Origin: Mantis religiosa
Taxonomy: Eukaryota > Arthropoda > Insecta > Mantodea > Mantidae
Assembly (NCBI GenBank): GCA_030765055.1
Contig: CM060953.1
Coordinates: forward strand, 178,166,709 to 178,230,708
DNA: 64,000 bases
Reading direction: 5' to 3'
In this document: one piece after another, positions 20,861 to 32,278 of the stretch
Layout: each line of letters starts with the position of its first letter
Position numbering within the stretch: the first letter of the stretch is position 1
Made by a program: the position numbers and the translations under genes
The notes under the pieces: model-generated
The model's input: the letters and a program-made list of their open reading frames with translations, nothing else
Databases searched by the model: none
What the model was told of the DNA's origin: nothing

Positions 20861-21855
20861 AGTTCGTTGATATTAATTAACCTCAAACTTACACAAAACG
20901 TATGCACACAGAAAAAAAAAGCGCGTGTAAAAGCTTAGCATATTAGTCACTAGATGTCAGAGTGTACTAGTATAGCGCATTTCATGTTTCTAAGTTGTCA
21001 TCTGTGTTTACGGAGTTAGCCGAAATCTACCGAGTGAGGACTTGGGAGACGAACGCTCAAGATAAATTGCGCATACTGTACGTGTGCAGCAGCCACGAGA
21101 GACTGTGATGGTGAATGTTTCGTCATTCTGCCGCAAAAGGGTGTACAAAAGTGTCTTTCTGCAGAAATAAAGAACATTTTGAGTTTGTGCAATTGGATGA
21201 CAGAACATCGGCACCAGAATCTACGAACAAAGTAGCAGATGTTCCGCTAAAAGAATAACCAGTGTAAGATTTTGGATCCTCTAATTTAATGTGTGTTGCT
21301 ATTTTTGAACACACTGCACCGATGCTTTGCGGAGGAGGACTCTGCGTCAACGACTGTGTGTACTGTCCTCCACAGAGGAGATAGTCTCTGACGGCTGAGA
21401 CGCAGGGGGTTTGGCGAAGGTTCTAACACCCTCCCTGGACAGGTTTATGACAGCCCATGTCAGCACAGTTACAGACCATTCAAAAACATTCTGACGGCTT
21501 CTACTTTTGTGAATGAATCTTCCCCGGTTTAAGTGTACAGAGTGAATAGGGCGCATGTTTTTTTAACGGTCTGCTCCTTGTATAGCAGGCGTTCTCTGCC
21601 ACACACATTCGCTGTCCTTGTCCCACAGCACATTCCTTACAGGGACAATCTTTGCGTTGCTATACTGTATAACAACTAGTACCGGGATGTGATCTATACC
21701 CAGTGGCGGCTCGTGCCGAAAAATAATAGCGTGCTGCGGGAAGAACTCCATGCAACTCACCTAGTTTCGAAAAATGAAGTCCATGCGCCGATGTTTCTTC
21801 ATGGTATAAACAGTACTTCTACTTTCTTTCTCTTTTTGCTCAATTTTTAAATCGG
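20861..21855. other. No recognised feature
   Basis: Short ORFs on both strands, none with recognisable motifs or a convincing start. A short stretch near 21168-21190 (AATAAAGAACATTTTGAG) resembles the 3' part of the Gypsy LTR, but the similarity stops within about 30 bp. Confidence 0.3.
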
Positions 21856-22771
21856 GTATTGGTCGCCTTGACATTTTTATACTAACGCTTTCCTCTAATG
21901 CTCGCTATGAAAAGGGAGTTTTTCGGAAATTCATTAACTGTGTTCATTATTTATTGGTTAAAATTTTCGTTACTCATACACTGATTAAAATGAATTTACA
22001 ACATGTTTCACACTCACACAGAAAACAAAGAAACTGATATGAGTCACTAAATAACTTTACACTAAGGAATACTTGGATACAGTGCAAACATGAGAACCAC
22101 ATGCTCTTGTTGTGGATGATTGCTCTTATGATTGCTGGAATGGAGTAGGCCCAACATGATAGCTGCATCACAAACAATCTGCCCTGTGATTTAATAACCA
22201 TTAGCTGCTGGATCTGTTTACGTAAGAAGGATAAAATTAGATTCTAGAACTAAAATATAAAGCAATGATAGATTGCTTAATATTTTCAACACATATTCAA
22301 GTTCTACAGCTGTAACTATGACTGTTGGTGATCCTGCTTCACCGTGCAGCAAAGGACTACCGCGCAACACCCAGCTGCAGCACGCATTTGTGCGTAAATC
22401 TAGGGAACTTTGGACATCAGCGAGGCAAGAGGGGAAGGTTGTAAGCATGCGCAATACTGATTACTAGGGCCCGGAAGTTGTTGACCTAAAAATTCTCTAC
22501 AAATGAGCTATAAAGTACCCTTAAAATATAAAAAAATGCACATAAATTGTGAAAAAATGGCCTAAGAAAAATTAACAATTTCTTTCATAATAATAAATTA
22601 ATAACTGTCACAGACGAACAATGAATATGTTTCGAATAACCACACTTTAAAATTAGTAAATAATGCAATTATTGTAACTAATTAACAAATAAATTCAAAA
22701 TTCATCAGGTCATTTTCAATTTTATAAAATATGAAAAAATAAGTTACTGTACGCATTGTCCAAAGCATACC

Positions 22772-23539
22772 TTACTTAGAGTTGTTCATCTTCAAGTTAT
22801 CAAACGTAAATGAACGGTGGTTGTCAGTTAAAACTGTTCTATACTTTGAGAAACTTCTCTCCACTTCCACAGATGTTATAGCTGCATATTTGAAAAACAC
22901 TATGTCACTGCTTGTTAAATCGTGTTCTAAAATATCAGTTCTGAAGTTTTCTCCTGATAAATATAGGCAACCTCTTGGTAACCGCTTTATATGCAACCAC
23001 TTCTGTCACTATTTCAAAATTGTCACAATGCAATTAACCATGTACCCCAGCGTGTTAAAATTGGTGACGAGGGAAAGCTATATCAGGGGCTTTTTCTTTG
23101 AAATAAATGGTTCGGGTTGGCGCTTTCTAAAATATTTTCTTTACTGTGGAAATTAGTGTATCTACTTCTGGAAATGTTGATGTAACCTGTTCCGCCATGA
23201 TGAATTCGATGAAATGTATGGGCCAGACACGTAACATGCACCATCTTACTGTAAAATAATTGTACCAATTTTGCCGCCTTTAATGTAAGGTGCCGCGTCT
23301 GTTAGGAAGAGGAGCACGCTGTCATGCTGTACTCCACTAGGCCACAATAAACGCATCGATTTATCGAACAGTTTGCGTATCTGACAGTGGTTATTAGCTT
23401 CCATAACCTCAGAGGTAAGAAGAAACGTTTGACGGGCACTAGTAGCTTCTAGCGTACAATTGGACACATAACGGCTCTCTGAATCGGTTGTCTCATCAAT
23501 TGCTACATTTTTCTCCCATTCACATATTTGGTTTAACAT
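22772..23539 (-). pseudogene. hAT-type transposase relic, copy A
   Basis: Minus-strand pieces read AIDETTDSESRYVSN, then FLLTSEVMEANNH, KLFDKSMRLLWPSGVQHD, VLLFLTDAAPYIKGG, VHVTCLAHTFHRI and finally SVEVERSFSKYRTVLTDNHR followed by SFTFDNLK. The last is a hAT C-terminal dimerisation motif. The order matches the hAT-like genes common in insects and related to CGGBP1-type proteins. Frames are interrupted, and the LTRWGTW segment legible in copy B is destroyed here by an indel near 23068. No zinc-finger N-terminus was seen. Confidence 0.7.
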
Positions 23540-23699
23540 GTCTTCATAACAGTTTTGTACCTAACCTTTACGCAAAGTTGGTTCGTTTGGAATTGTATGA
23601 CCAGTGTGACGTTCAAGAAAATCTCGGAATTTGGAATTACTTAATTTTCCTAGCGGAATATTTGCACTAGCAAACACCACACATAACTCTTTATAAAAG

Positions 23700-23965
23700 G
23701 AAGATGACCTTTGTTTCCATTTATTCCCCGCCTTTAACTACAATGGTCACATCGGCGGCCGATCTCCTTTGGAACATATCGAAGGTGTTAACTCTTGTTT
23801 GGTTAGTTTTAATCATTAGATCACGCACACATTCGCACTCTCATTCATACTTCCAGACCCTGGGGAAGATGAGGAATTATCTTGGACGGAGAAAAGAACC
23901 CACCCCCACCGCCGGGAATCGAACCTGTGACCTCTAGCACGGCAGGCAGGTGCTCTACCGACTGA
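23700..23965 (-). repeat. tRNA-derived SINE, family 2
   Basis: Antisense copy with the B-box complement GGGAATCGAACC, head complement GCTCTACCGACTGAAG and body CTTCCAGACCCTGGGGAAGA. Its tRNA-like head is the best preserved of the family. It is duplicated at 60100-60372. Confidence 0.75.
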
Positions 23966-24901
23966 AGGAAGCTGACTCTTTACTTGTCGAAGCCTTTTCT
24001 TTTTCACATTTTGATGAGCTCGCAAACGTTTCCCTGTGGATGCAATCCACACGTATTGTATGATGTAATCAGAAATTCCTCTAATTGATGAGTCAAATTC
24101 ACCAGCACTGTTAGGACGCTGACCTGTGTTAATTACATGTTTACCACCCTTACAATGTTACTATTTCATATAAAATATGTAAATGAACTTTTATAACAGA
24201 TTATTTTAAAATTCCCCAAAAGGCCCATGGGTCAGGGTCAAGTCTGCCACGAGAATTGAACCCAGGCGTACCGAATGCGGGCTACAGATGAAAATGCCCC
24301 ATAAATTTGTGATAAAAGAAATAAAATGACCGGAAACGCATTTAAATGTTAATAGGTAAATGACTTTATTATAAAATGTGGGAAAAAAGCACTTTGATTG
24401 CCTATAAAAGCCATAAATATCTAGTGTATTTGTTCCAGAATGCACGTAATTTCCAATAAGCATCGTCTATGACTACTCAGAAAAAATATTATTTTTCATC
24501 AAAATCCGGGCCCTACTGATTACCGAGTTTGTTGGCTATCAGCACGTTGACGTCATGGATATCAGGTGTTTTCCGTTCATCAAGAGTTCATTATTGGTCA
24601 TACTCGATTTCTTATACTTACAATGATGCACTGTTATTTACATGGTCTTTTAAAATTTCTACAATGTGATTCATAAAACAGAAAAGAGCGTGCTACAACA
24701 CGTAAGGACGAGCCGCCCTTGGTTACCTTACATTTACATATCTGTATGCGCCTTTCGTCAGAATGAGATTAACCAACAACCTAATATTCAAATTTCGATA
24801 ATTGGCAATAATCAGAAATACATTTCAGATAATGAAGTCCTTGGCACAGCTAGATTTGCAAATTTCAACTGATAGACAATACACCACACGCGAGTGAACC
24901 A

Positions 24902-24908
24902 TATATAA
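24902..24908 (+). promoter_or_regulatory. TATA box of peptide gene A
   Basis: TATATAAA sits about 46 bp before the ATG and is preserved in copy B at about 61300. A start of transcription around 24930 would give a short 5' UTR. Confidence 0.6.
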
Positions 24909-24953
24909 AGAGTCGGAACGCAGACCGTGACATCTGAAGAACACAACTTCAAC

Positions 24954-26951
24954 ATGAAGGCTTCACTTACCTTAGCAGTAATGGTGGCAACAATCGCACT
25001 TCTTCAGGTAAGTTACAGCACTTTGTCTACATTAGCACCAAAATATGATTTGTTGCAATAATATATCTTTTTCTAATCACTCGTCTACAAAATATTTTTA
25101 CAAAAACACATTCTTCTATTTCACATTTGTTCAGCTATAGTGCAACGACCTTCAACCTGCTATGTCGTTTCGACAATGAGTCTAATTGTACATATTGTTG
25201 ACTTTCTGTACTCATTAGTGTTATTTTATATAGCTTCTATAAACTATTTTTTAAGAAATATTTCCTTTTGTTGTTCTTGTTTACTTTCAATTCAAATAAA
25301 ACAATTTTTGCAACCAGAATCAGTCGAGTCGATAGATACATAAGGTCGGGTCGTCTAGAGCATCCCAACTTCTTCCATGAAATCGTGAAAAACAAATGAA
25401 AAAAAGAGAGAACTTTTAAAAATTTGACAAATTCAAACCAATACAACAAAAGTTACTCCAAACTGCTAGATACCACAAAAGCATTATGTATTTTACGAGT
25501 ATACAGTACGTTTTCATCTCTCTCTCTCTTTCTCTCTCTTACAATTTACCAGTTATAAACATTTTACAACATTTCTTAAAAATAAAATGAAATTTACATG
25601 GCTTCCGCATATCGAAATGTTGGATTCTGTTTTCTATCTCACGCAGTTTTCCCAGTCTTGTTGTGTTCCTTGTTATTTTCTTCCTGAATAACTCTTTCAA
25701 CGTCAATCAGTTTAAAAACATTATTACTGTTTGCAACATAATTTGAGCCCACATTAACTCTATTGGATTGTTCTGTCAGTAGTAAGCGGGGAAGGTGGAT
25801 CGCGTCTCATTGATCCAGCTGATACACTTTTTAATGGAAGAGTAACTGAATAATGCTGCTTTGAACTCTCTAGAGTAAATAGAGATTACGGACCATTCAT
25901 AAACAAAGATATAATGTGACCAGACACGTTCTGCCAGACTAGCAAGAAGTGTATCGTTTCCTCTCATCAAATTTAACAAACACCTTGGCTTATTCAAATT
26001 ACATGTTTGTTTCATCACGTCATGTCAAATGTTTACGTTTCAGTTCTGAGTAATTTCAAATATACGTTCACACATACATGCCAACTAATAATGATATTCA
26101 TTACAATGCATACGCCGCAATGCATTGTTTTAATATGATAGTATCTTATTTATTTATTTGTATTAGAAAAACTATTTGAGCTAAAAGTATGGGGTTTTTA
26201 TCAGTTATGTTAAATATATTACTCTCTCCTTCCTCATGGATCAGTTTTTCGGAAATCTGAACATTTGTCTTAGCGCGAATAGTATTTATTAGAGATAAAT
26301 TAGTTTGGCGCTCCTCACACACCACTTAGGGGGAATGCAAACGACAGTAGCGCAGGACACCGATTTATTGCTCGTCTAGAAGCGCTCAAGGGGAAACACC
26401 TTCCTATTTCAAACACACAATAAACTGTTTATGGAATCTAACATGAAATATACAGAAGTATAAGCTTCCTCAACAGGCCACCAGTTGGAATCCCTGTTAG
26501 GGTCATTATATGCTTTTGTTATGTAACTATAAGCTCTATGGATCCCAGACTCGCTTCAGCAACTCCGATATGACCTTCCAGGTCAGAGTACGTTAAATAA
26601 TACATAACATTGATCTGTAGAGAAATGGGTGAAGTCACCTGAACCAAATACAGTAACATATGTAATGTTTTGTTACAGTGGTGCACTCTAGTGTCAGCCC
26701 AAACTTCAACAACAGCAGGAGGAACAGATACGACAGAGGCTACTTCGACTTCTACTTGGGCTGGTTAGTTGTTTACAAAATATCACATTCATACTGCACT
26801 CGATACTCAACAATAACATTATCTCTATTTTGTTGTTTTTGTTTCTGTTTTCAGGATAAATAAACTGCAGAATAAGAAGATAACCTACAAGGATTTACCA
26901 ACATGTAAATGTAAATACATGTATATAGAGAATGTAATAAATGGTGTTTGA
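24954..26951 (+). CDS. Small secreted peptide gene A (three exons)
   Basis: Exon 1 (24954-25007) encodes MKASLTLAVMVATIALLQ, a strong signal-peptide core, and ends CAG|GTAAGT. Intron 1 is 1.67 kb and ends TGTTACAG. Exon 2 is 26679-26763 (donor GTTAGT) and exon 3 starts at 26855 after TTTTCAG. Direct splicing keeps phase 0 and gives a 47-residue precursor: WCTLVSA completes the signal with a good cleavage site, followed by a 22-residue Thr/Ser-rich tail ending WAG and a stop at 26857-26859. A second frame of exons 2-3 stays open to TGA 26949-26951. It would add about 57 residues with RRNRYDRGYFDFYLG and LPTCKCKYMY, but needs one extra base or an unseen exon. I do not recognise the family; antimicrobial, venom or gland peptide are guesses. 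Confidence 0.55.
26936..26941 (+). terminator. Poly(A) signal of peptide gene A
   Basis: AATAAA in exon 3, 8 bases before the TGA of the alternative frame, followed by a T-rich stretch. It is identical in copy B at 63322-63327. Confidence 0.6.
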
Positions 26952-27311
26952 ACTGTTACTTGTTTTAATTCAGTGTTTTGATACAAATAATCCAGCCATA
27001 CCAACAGTTCATACTTATATTTGCTCATAGTCATACACGAACAATTCTTTGTGAATTTTTCAAAACACTATACAAATTCCTGTACTGAAACTAAACTGAG
27101 GTTTTAGGGAACTGCTGTTATTATTAGAGAAATTTAGCTTCATTCATTGTTCTTTTGGAATTTTACCGGGAATCGAGAACTTTCGAGGCAAGAGATTTGA
27201 CATGTAGTAGTGATTTGCAGCTTCTAATTTAGATTATGAAGTGGTTGGGAATGATGAGCTACCTTAAAAACCACTTTATATACCACTATATATAATATAT
27301 ATAAACCACTA

Positions 27312-28235
27312 CAGACGAGGCGTGTCCGTATAATAAGATCTCCAAGATGCTGGAGCCGTGAGGAACGCTATTACGCGAGATTCGGCAACACTGGCATGTA
27401 CCTTGTTTCACTGCTTCAAATCCCCACCACGAGTAACCCGTTGAAACCATTACTCTCGGCTGGGCAGCCGTTTGCGATGGAGCTTCCTATCACTTCCGCC
27501 GTTAAGTCCGAGTTGCATACAGTGATCCGGTTTTTGAGAGCCAAGGGCACTACCCCCACTGAAATTCATCGTCAGTTATGTGAAGTGTAAGGTCCGTTTC
27601 GTCAAAAACGTGCGAAAGTGGGTCAGAGAGCTCAAAGACAGACGTACAGATGTCCATGACGAAGAGCGTTCTGTTTGGCCTTCGGTTTCAGCCGAAACAA
27701 TTGCAAAATGGAGCAAGAAATGCTTAAAGATCGGCGTGTGACAGTTCGCGGGCTGTGTGAATTTATCCCTGAAGTGAGTGAGACTACGATTGACAAGATT
27801 TTGACCGAATATTTGCATTGTCGCAAGGTGTGTGTGTGAGGTGGGTCAACAAAATGCTCACCAAAGACCATAAACGGCAACGTGTTGAAGCGGCCCACCG
27901 ATTCCTGGAGCGCTATGCAGAACAGGACGAGGAATTGTTGGATTCAATTGTCACTGGCGATGAAACCTCGGTGCACTACACAACACCAGAAACTAAAGAA
28001 CGTTCTCGTTTGTGGCAGCATGCGAATTCGCCGAAGCCGCGAGAGTACAATCAGACATTTTCCGCCGGCAAAGTGATAGCCAGTGCGTTCTGGGACAGAA
28101 AAGGTGTATTGTTGTGCGAGTTTATGCCTACCGGCACAACAATAAGCGCCACTAGCTACTGTGAGACTTTAAAAGAATTTCGACGTGTTATTACAAACAG
28201 AAGGAGGGAAATGCTGCCGAAGGGAGTGATGTAAT
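27312..28235 (+). pseudogene. mariner transposase relic, 3'-truncated
   Basis: A mariner-like 5' end (GAGGCGTGTCCGTATAATAA) leads to an ATG at 27478. The protein reads LPITSAVKSELHTVIRFLRA, then EIHRQL; after frame changes come VKNVRKWVRELKDRRTDVHD, MLKDRRVTVRGLCEFIPEV, then from about 27818 a long open stretch with WVNKMLTKDHKRQRVEAAHR, IVTGDETSVHYTTPETKER and SAGKVIASAFWDRKGVLL. The first catalytic Asp (TGDE) is present. Homology stops at RRREMLPKGV, just before the HDNARPH block with the second Asp, so the 3' half and inverted repeat are gone. Confidence 0.85.
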
Positions 28236-28315
28236 AATACAGTCAAGTACAAATTATAATAATACTCAAATTTAATTGTTTCACACTAGTGTATAGGACG
28301 AGGTTTGGAAAAAGG

Positions 28316-28400
28316 TATATTGCTATAGGGGTGTTTGAACCACGGATCTTCCGGTCTTGCTCCTGTTGCTCAGTGGTTCAGATCTTGGTTTGGCATTGTA
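28316..28400. repeat. Inverted tRNA-like module
   Basis: The same type as at 12737: TTTGAACCACGGATCTTCCG on the left and CTCAGTGGTTCAGATC with TTTGGCATTG on the right. It lies directly after the truncated mariner. Confidence 0.45.
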
Positions 28401-28451
28401 CTCCCCAATCTATTTTTTTTTTCTTATTTACGTCCTCCAACGTTGTCATAT

Positions 28452-28458
28452 ACACACA

Positions 28459-28525
<67 letters not shown>

Positions 28526-28542
28526 ACAAACACACGCACACA
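28452..28542 (+). repeat. (CA)n microsatellite
   Basis: About 90 bp of nearly pure CA dinucleotides, with a few CT or CG interruptions near the ends. It produces spurious His/Thr- or Cys/Val-rich ORFs. Confidence 0.95.
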
Positions 28543-28959
28543 CAATCCTTTATTTACAACAAACAAAGGCATTACAATCTAGAAAGATATTCCATTCTTT
28601 GCCAAAGTCTTCAAAGATATTTTACTCATTCCCAACATACTCGGAGAAAATTTACAATCTAGAGATATCGTGCTTCATCGTCGGAACAATAAACTGAAAT
28701 GTATGTCTGAAGCGCATACAACTTATGAAGCCTTACAATATCCATTAATTTTATTGTAGGGTGAAAATGCACAATATTTCAATATCAAAATGGTTAATCA
28801 AGTAACAGGTAAAGCAGCTTCGATCTGAAGAATATGTCCATCTCCGCTGATGGTAACCCAGACAGCGTGGGAAGACTGATAATTTTGCCCGCACAGATAT
28901 CTTAAGTTCACAGACTCCAAATAGGAGCTTATTCAAAGACAAAACGTAACAGTACACTA

Positions 28960-29335
28960 AGCATTGTTGGCTGAGTTAACGAACAGTATTGGTGGCAAAA
29001 GATACAGATGTCGATGATCTCAATGCGACCACACAGAATTTTCTTCCGGGGGAGCTGCTTTCGTACAAATCAGTTGACACACTTATAAACGAGGATAAAG
29101 TAGTCAACAAAGTTTTAAGGCTACTTATAAACGTCATCGAGACAACAATAATCAAGAGAAAGTACAAAGGAGACGGTATCTTGATCCTACGTATTCCGAT
29201 GACTCCAACTTATTTTCCTCTGACTTTAAGCGGCCACAATTTCCCGTGCGGTTGGCCTTTGCGGTTACCATAAATATATCGCAAGAACAGTCGTTGGAAG
29301 TTTGCGGAATTAACTTCAAGTTAATTCATATTGCT
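28960..29335 (+). pseudogene. Helitron helicase fragment (diverged copy)
   Basis: The plus strand reads VAKDTDVDDLNATTQNFLPG, ELLSYKSVDTLINEDKVVN, then VIETTIIKRKYKGDGILILR and, in a new frame, LAFAVTINISQEQSLEVCGI. These match the Helitron helicase C-terminal region. It keeps the upstream reading better than the six composite-repeat copies and is clearly more diverged from them, so it comes from a separate Helitron. It is truncated by fusion to a LINE tail near 29336. Confidence 0.7.
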
Positions 29336-29758
29336 GCAGAATCCAATCTTCGTGTGACATACTCTTTATGTCCTATTTCTTATGTGAGGAGAATAATACA
29401 TCAACATATTCTTGAAGAATGGAACCAACAATGGCTAACAACTCCAAATGGAACTTTAACAAAAACATTATTTTTCCCTAGTGTATATGACAGAGGAAAA
29501 TGTGAAACTCATGAACCAAATTTTGTTTTGACAAAATTTTTAAGTGGACATGGTAAATTTGGTGAATACTTAACACGCTTTCACTTAACATCCTACACCG
29601 AGAGCATGTGTGGTGAAGAATTTCAAACTGTGGTTCACCTCCTTTTCTGTTGTCCCATTTTCTGGAGAGAAAGACAAGAATTAATATTCAAGCTAGACTC
29701 TCCAGGAACTCAATTTTCTGCTCCGCTCACATCTTTGCTGATGAAGCCACAACAGTAA
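29336..29758 (+). pseudogene. LINE (R1/Jockey/I-like) ORF2 C-terminal tail
   Basis: An open frame continues from the Helitron fragment and reads SYVRRIIHQHILEEWNQQWL, then LSGHGKFGEYLTRFHLT, then a Cys/His cluster around MCGEEFQTVVHLLFCCPIF followed by WRERQELI. The GHG...YL...F...C.CG...T..H....C pattern marks the region after the reverse transcriptase in R1/Jockey/I-type LINE proteins. It stops normally at 29756-29758. No reverse transcriptase domain is present upstream; the piece is 5'-truncated and joined in frame to Helitron sequence. Confidence 0.7.
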
Positions 29759-29879
29759 AAGTACTTCATGATGTTTATAAACTCAGTGTTTAAACGTCTG
29801 AAATAGTTTAAATCAATATGCATTAAATTAAAACATAATTTCCTCCTTCTAGTATTTAAAATATTTTTGTTAAAATTAT

Positions 29880-30860
29880 ATAAGTAGTCTCCCCTGAATG
29901 TAATGCCCTTGTTCGCGCGTTTCTGTCAGTCTTCAAAGACATGCTGGAAAACCATTGTTTGAAAGATCCTTCAAAATCGCCTCCGCAGCCTTCACAACTG
30001 CTTCTGATGATGGATAATGCCTCCCACGAAGGCGTTTCTTCAATCTAGGTAGTATAAAAAGGTCACGTAGGGTTAAATCCGGACTACATGAATGCTGAGG
30101 AATGCACTTCACGTTGATTTTTGCAAGATATTCAGCAACAACATTGACAATATGCGGCCGCGCATTATCGTGATGCAGCATCCATCCAGCTTCAGGGAAA
30201 TGTGTCTTTTGCGCCTGATATGGACTTGCAATGTTTTCAGAAGATCCCTGTAGTATTGTACAGTTACTGATGTGTGCGCAGGTACAACATACTGATAAAC
30301 CACTCCATGAATATCAAAGAATGATATGACCATAACTTTCCCAGCTGAAGCAACCACTTTTGCTTTTTGTGGGGTTAGTGATGAAGGATATTTCCACACT
30401 GAGCTTTGCTGTTTGCTCTCAGGATCAAAATGATGAAGCCACGTTTCATCAGCAGTGATTACGTTTGAAAGTAACTCCGGATCATCCTCTAGGATCAACT
30501 TTAACTGCATGCGAATGTCCTTTTGTTCGGATATCAGCAGTCTCGGAACCCGTCGCGTATAAACACGTCTCATATGTAATGTTTCTGTCACGAAACAGTG
30601 GGTGGCACCCAATGAAACATTCAGTATTTCAGAAACTCAGCTTAAGGTAATTTGTCGATCCTCTCTCATAATGACAGCAGCAGTGTTGATGCTTTCTTCC
30701 GTAAGAGCACCACTAAACCACTTTCGTGGTATGCTGTAGGGAAGAACACACTCTCCATAGGCCTCCTGTAACATTGTATAGGCCTCAACTGAAGATTTCT
30801 TGAGACGAAAGCAGAATTTCAAAGCCGCATATTATTCCTCGCTTGTTACCTCCATTGCAG
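29880..30860 (-). pseudogene. mariner transposase relic with all three catalytic Asp
   Basis: The minus strand begins near 30854 with MEVTSEE, a stop, then YAALKFCFRLKKSSVEAYTM and LQEAYGECVLPYSIPRKWF. After frame changes come MRRVYTRRVPRLL, ITADETWLHHFDPESKQQSS, AGKVMVISFFDIHGVVYQY, then LHHDNARPHIVNVVAEYLA and SCSPDLTLRDLFILPRLKK. The Asp residues in TADETW, HHDNARPH and the RDLF block are the expected mariner triad. One early stop and several frameshifts make it non-functional. It is not closely related to the other mariners here. A GTCTCCCCTGAATGTAATGC end at about 29887 may be its 3' terminus; no matching left repeat was found. Confidence 0.85.
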
Positions 30861-30999
30861 CGATACTAAACATGTCTGAGCTTGCCTGGTTCTAGCAGGC
30901 GGAAACTAGGAGTACGAACTATGAAACTGCTACTGCGTGTTTGCTTCACATTTGCTTCACAACGGAATATAATAAGATTGAGTTTTAGTACGAAATATA

Positions 31000-31225
31000 A
31001 TTTCCGACTGGAGGTTGGAGCTTTCCTCCAAGCAAGATGCTTCATCATCTTCCCCAGAGTCTGGAAGTATGAATGAGAGTTTCGAATGTGTGTCTGATCT
31101 AATAATTAAAACGGAATAATCTAAAGTACCAGCAAGACAACGTTTACTAGATAACACCATCGCCATATGTTCGAAAGGAGAACGGCCGCCGATGGGAACA
31201 TTACCGTCAAAGGCGTGGAGCAAAT
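31000..31225 (+). repeat. tRNA-derived SINE, family 2, head missing
   Basis: Body from TTTCCGACTGGAGGTTGGAG through CATCTTCCCCAGAGTCTGG. The tRNA-like head is replaced by unrelated sequence before about 31000. Confidence 0.7.
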
Positions 31226-31249
31226 GGAACAATAAAAAAATTGCGTAGG

Positions 31250-31602
31250 TTGTAGATCTCCCCTATAGAGCACAATCTGGCGCTTGTTCTGACACTCCTC
31301 TCTTGAACTTTGAAGAAATAGTTCAGAGATGGCAGTATAGGAAACATATAAGAGTATTAGAGATGTAACTCCTTTTTCGATGAGGTATCCTTAAATATTT
31401 GCAAAGTAATTGCATTTTCACAACAATCATATTATGTAGTGTATAAAATGGCGGATATGTATTTTTAACATGGTATATAAAGTTTGTGCACATATGGATC
31501 TTTTCAGCCACAACACGGAAGTCTGCGATTAGTGTTTTAAAAACAACAAGTTCTAAGGTATGCTACTGTTGTTGGCGAGATCCACTTGCTAATTTTTGGA
31601 GT
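31250..31602 (+). repeat. Half-unit fragment of the composite repeat
   Basis: The last ~350 bp of the forward half-unit, recognised by GAGCACAATCTGGCGCT and AGATGGCAGTATAGGAAAC. It leads into the stem-loop at 31603 that starts the direct array. Confidence 0.75.
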
Positions 31603-31630
31603 CCGGGATAGCGCCTGCGCTATATCCCGG
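31603..31630 (+). repeat. Conserved stem-loop
   Basis: CCGGGATAGCGC and GCGCTATATCCCGG, fully paired except for the two-base bulge. Start of array copy 1. Confidence 0.8.
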
Positions 31631-31794
31631 AATATTTACCTTTTTGAAAACTTTCACCACGTTAAGGAAGGCAGTTTCTCCTTTAGAAGTTCTATATTTC
31701 ATGTATACACATTTCCCTCAATTCCAAGCAACTGAACCACCAATTAGCAGTAATCATAGGTAATATCTGGAGAGGTAGGGTTAGACTGAAGAGA

Positions 31795-32030
31795 GCCCGC
31801 CTCGGTAGCGTACATGGTAGCGCGAATACCGCACGTTCAGGAGGCCCCGATTTCGAATCTTGGTCAGCATGTGTCAGCTGGATAAGGCCCTTTCCGCGTC
31901 ATTTCCTTATCCTAAAACAGGAATGTCCGGTTTCTCCAAGCTCTATGGACCCTGGATATTCATCTTCATTTCAACCTTCCATTCATCGTCCGATATGATT
32001 TGGCGTACGTAAATTACAACAACAAAAAAC
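31795..32030 (+). repeat. tRNA-derived SINE, family 1
   Basis: Head GCCCGCCTCGGTAGCGTACA with an A box TGGTAGCGCG and a B-box-like TTTCGAATCTTGG; body with TCTATGGACCCTGG and CATCGTCCGATATGA; ends in an A-rich CAACAACAAAAAAC tail. Among the most complete copies here. Confidence 0.8.
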
Positions 32031-32036
32031 AGATGA

Positions 32037-32137
32037 ATTCCAAAACCGGGATCTGAACCACTGAGCAGCAGGAGGAACACAGAGAGATCCGTGGTTCAAA
32101 TATCGCTATGACATTATACATTTCCAAACCCCGTCCT
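32037..32137. repeat. Inverted tRNA-like module
   Basis: Ends CCGGGATCTGAACCACTGAG and GATCCGTGGTTCAAATATCG face each other across a purine-rich core (GCAGCAGGAGGAA). Confidence 0.5.
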
Positions 32138-32278
32138 ACACCGCTAGTGTCAAACAATTAACTTTTGGTATTATCATAATTTCTGCTGGGCAGTGACATT
32201 ACGACAACCCTAAGTTGAGTTAGCAATCTTTTTCTTCTTAATTTACTCCGCTCTGCATAGTTCAGGATATAACGGAAG

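Larger units (their letters stand above)
21856..27262 (+). repeat. Segmental duplication, copy A
   Basis: Sequence from GTATTGGTCGCCTTGAC to the region past the peptide gene recurs in the same order and orientation at 58278 to about 63557. The two copies are mostly colinear with a few percent substitutions and small indels by eye, more diverged after about 27055. The left edges are sharp; the flanks beyond are unrelated. Contents: hAT relic, family 2 SINE, upstream region and secreted-peptide gene. Confidence 0.85.

Noticed and set aside
21168..21195. Possible fragment of the Gypsy LTR end
   Set aside because: Only about 20-30 bp of similarity, without LTR boundary or flank; could be chance.
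25141..25185. Extra exon in the first intron of peptide gene A (TGCAACGACCTTCAACC after a good acceptor)
   Set aside because: It reads CNDLQPAMSFRQ then a stop in the incoming frame and has no consensus donor of the length needed to reach the alternative frame. It is kept only as an alternative terminal exon worth testing.
25509..25542. TC-rich tract in intron 1 as a functional element
   Set aside because: A simple repeat, shorter in copy B (about 61917-61937); no sign of conservation beyond the duplication.
28289..28697. Overlapping His/Thr-rich and Cys/Val-rich ORFs
   Set aside because: All are translations of the (CA)n microsatellite in different frames.
30859..31000. Left inverted repeat of the reverse mariner
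   Set aside because: I looked for the complement of the putative end at 29887 (GGGCATTACATTC...) here and found none, so element edges were left approximate.
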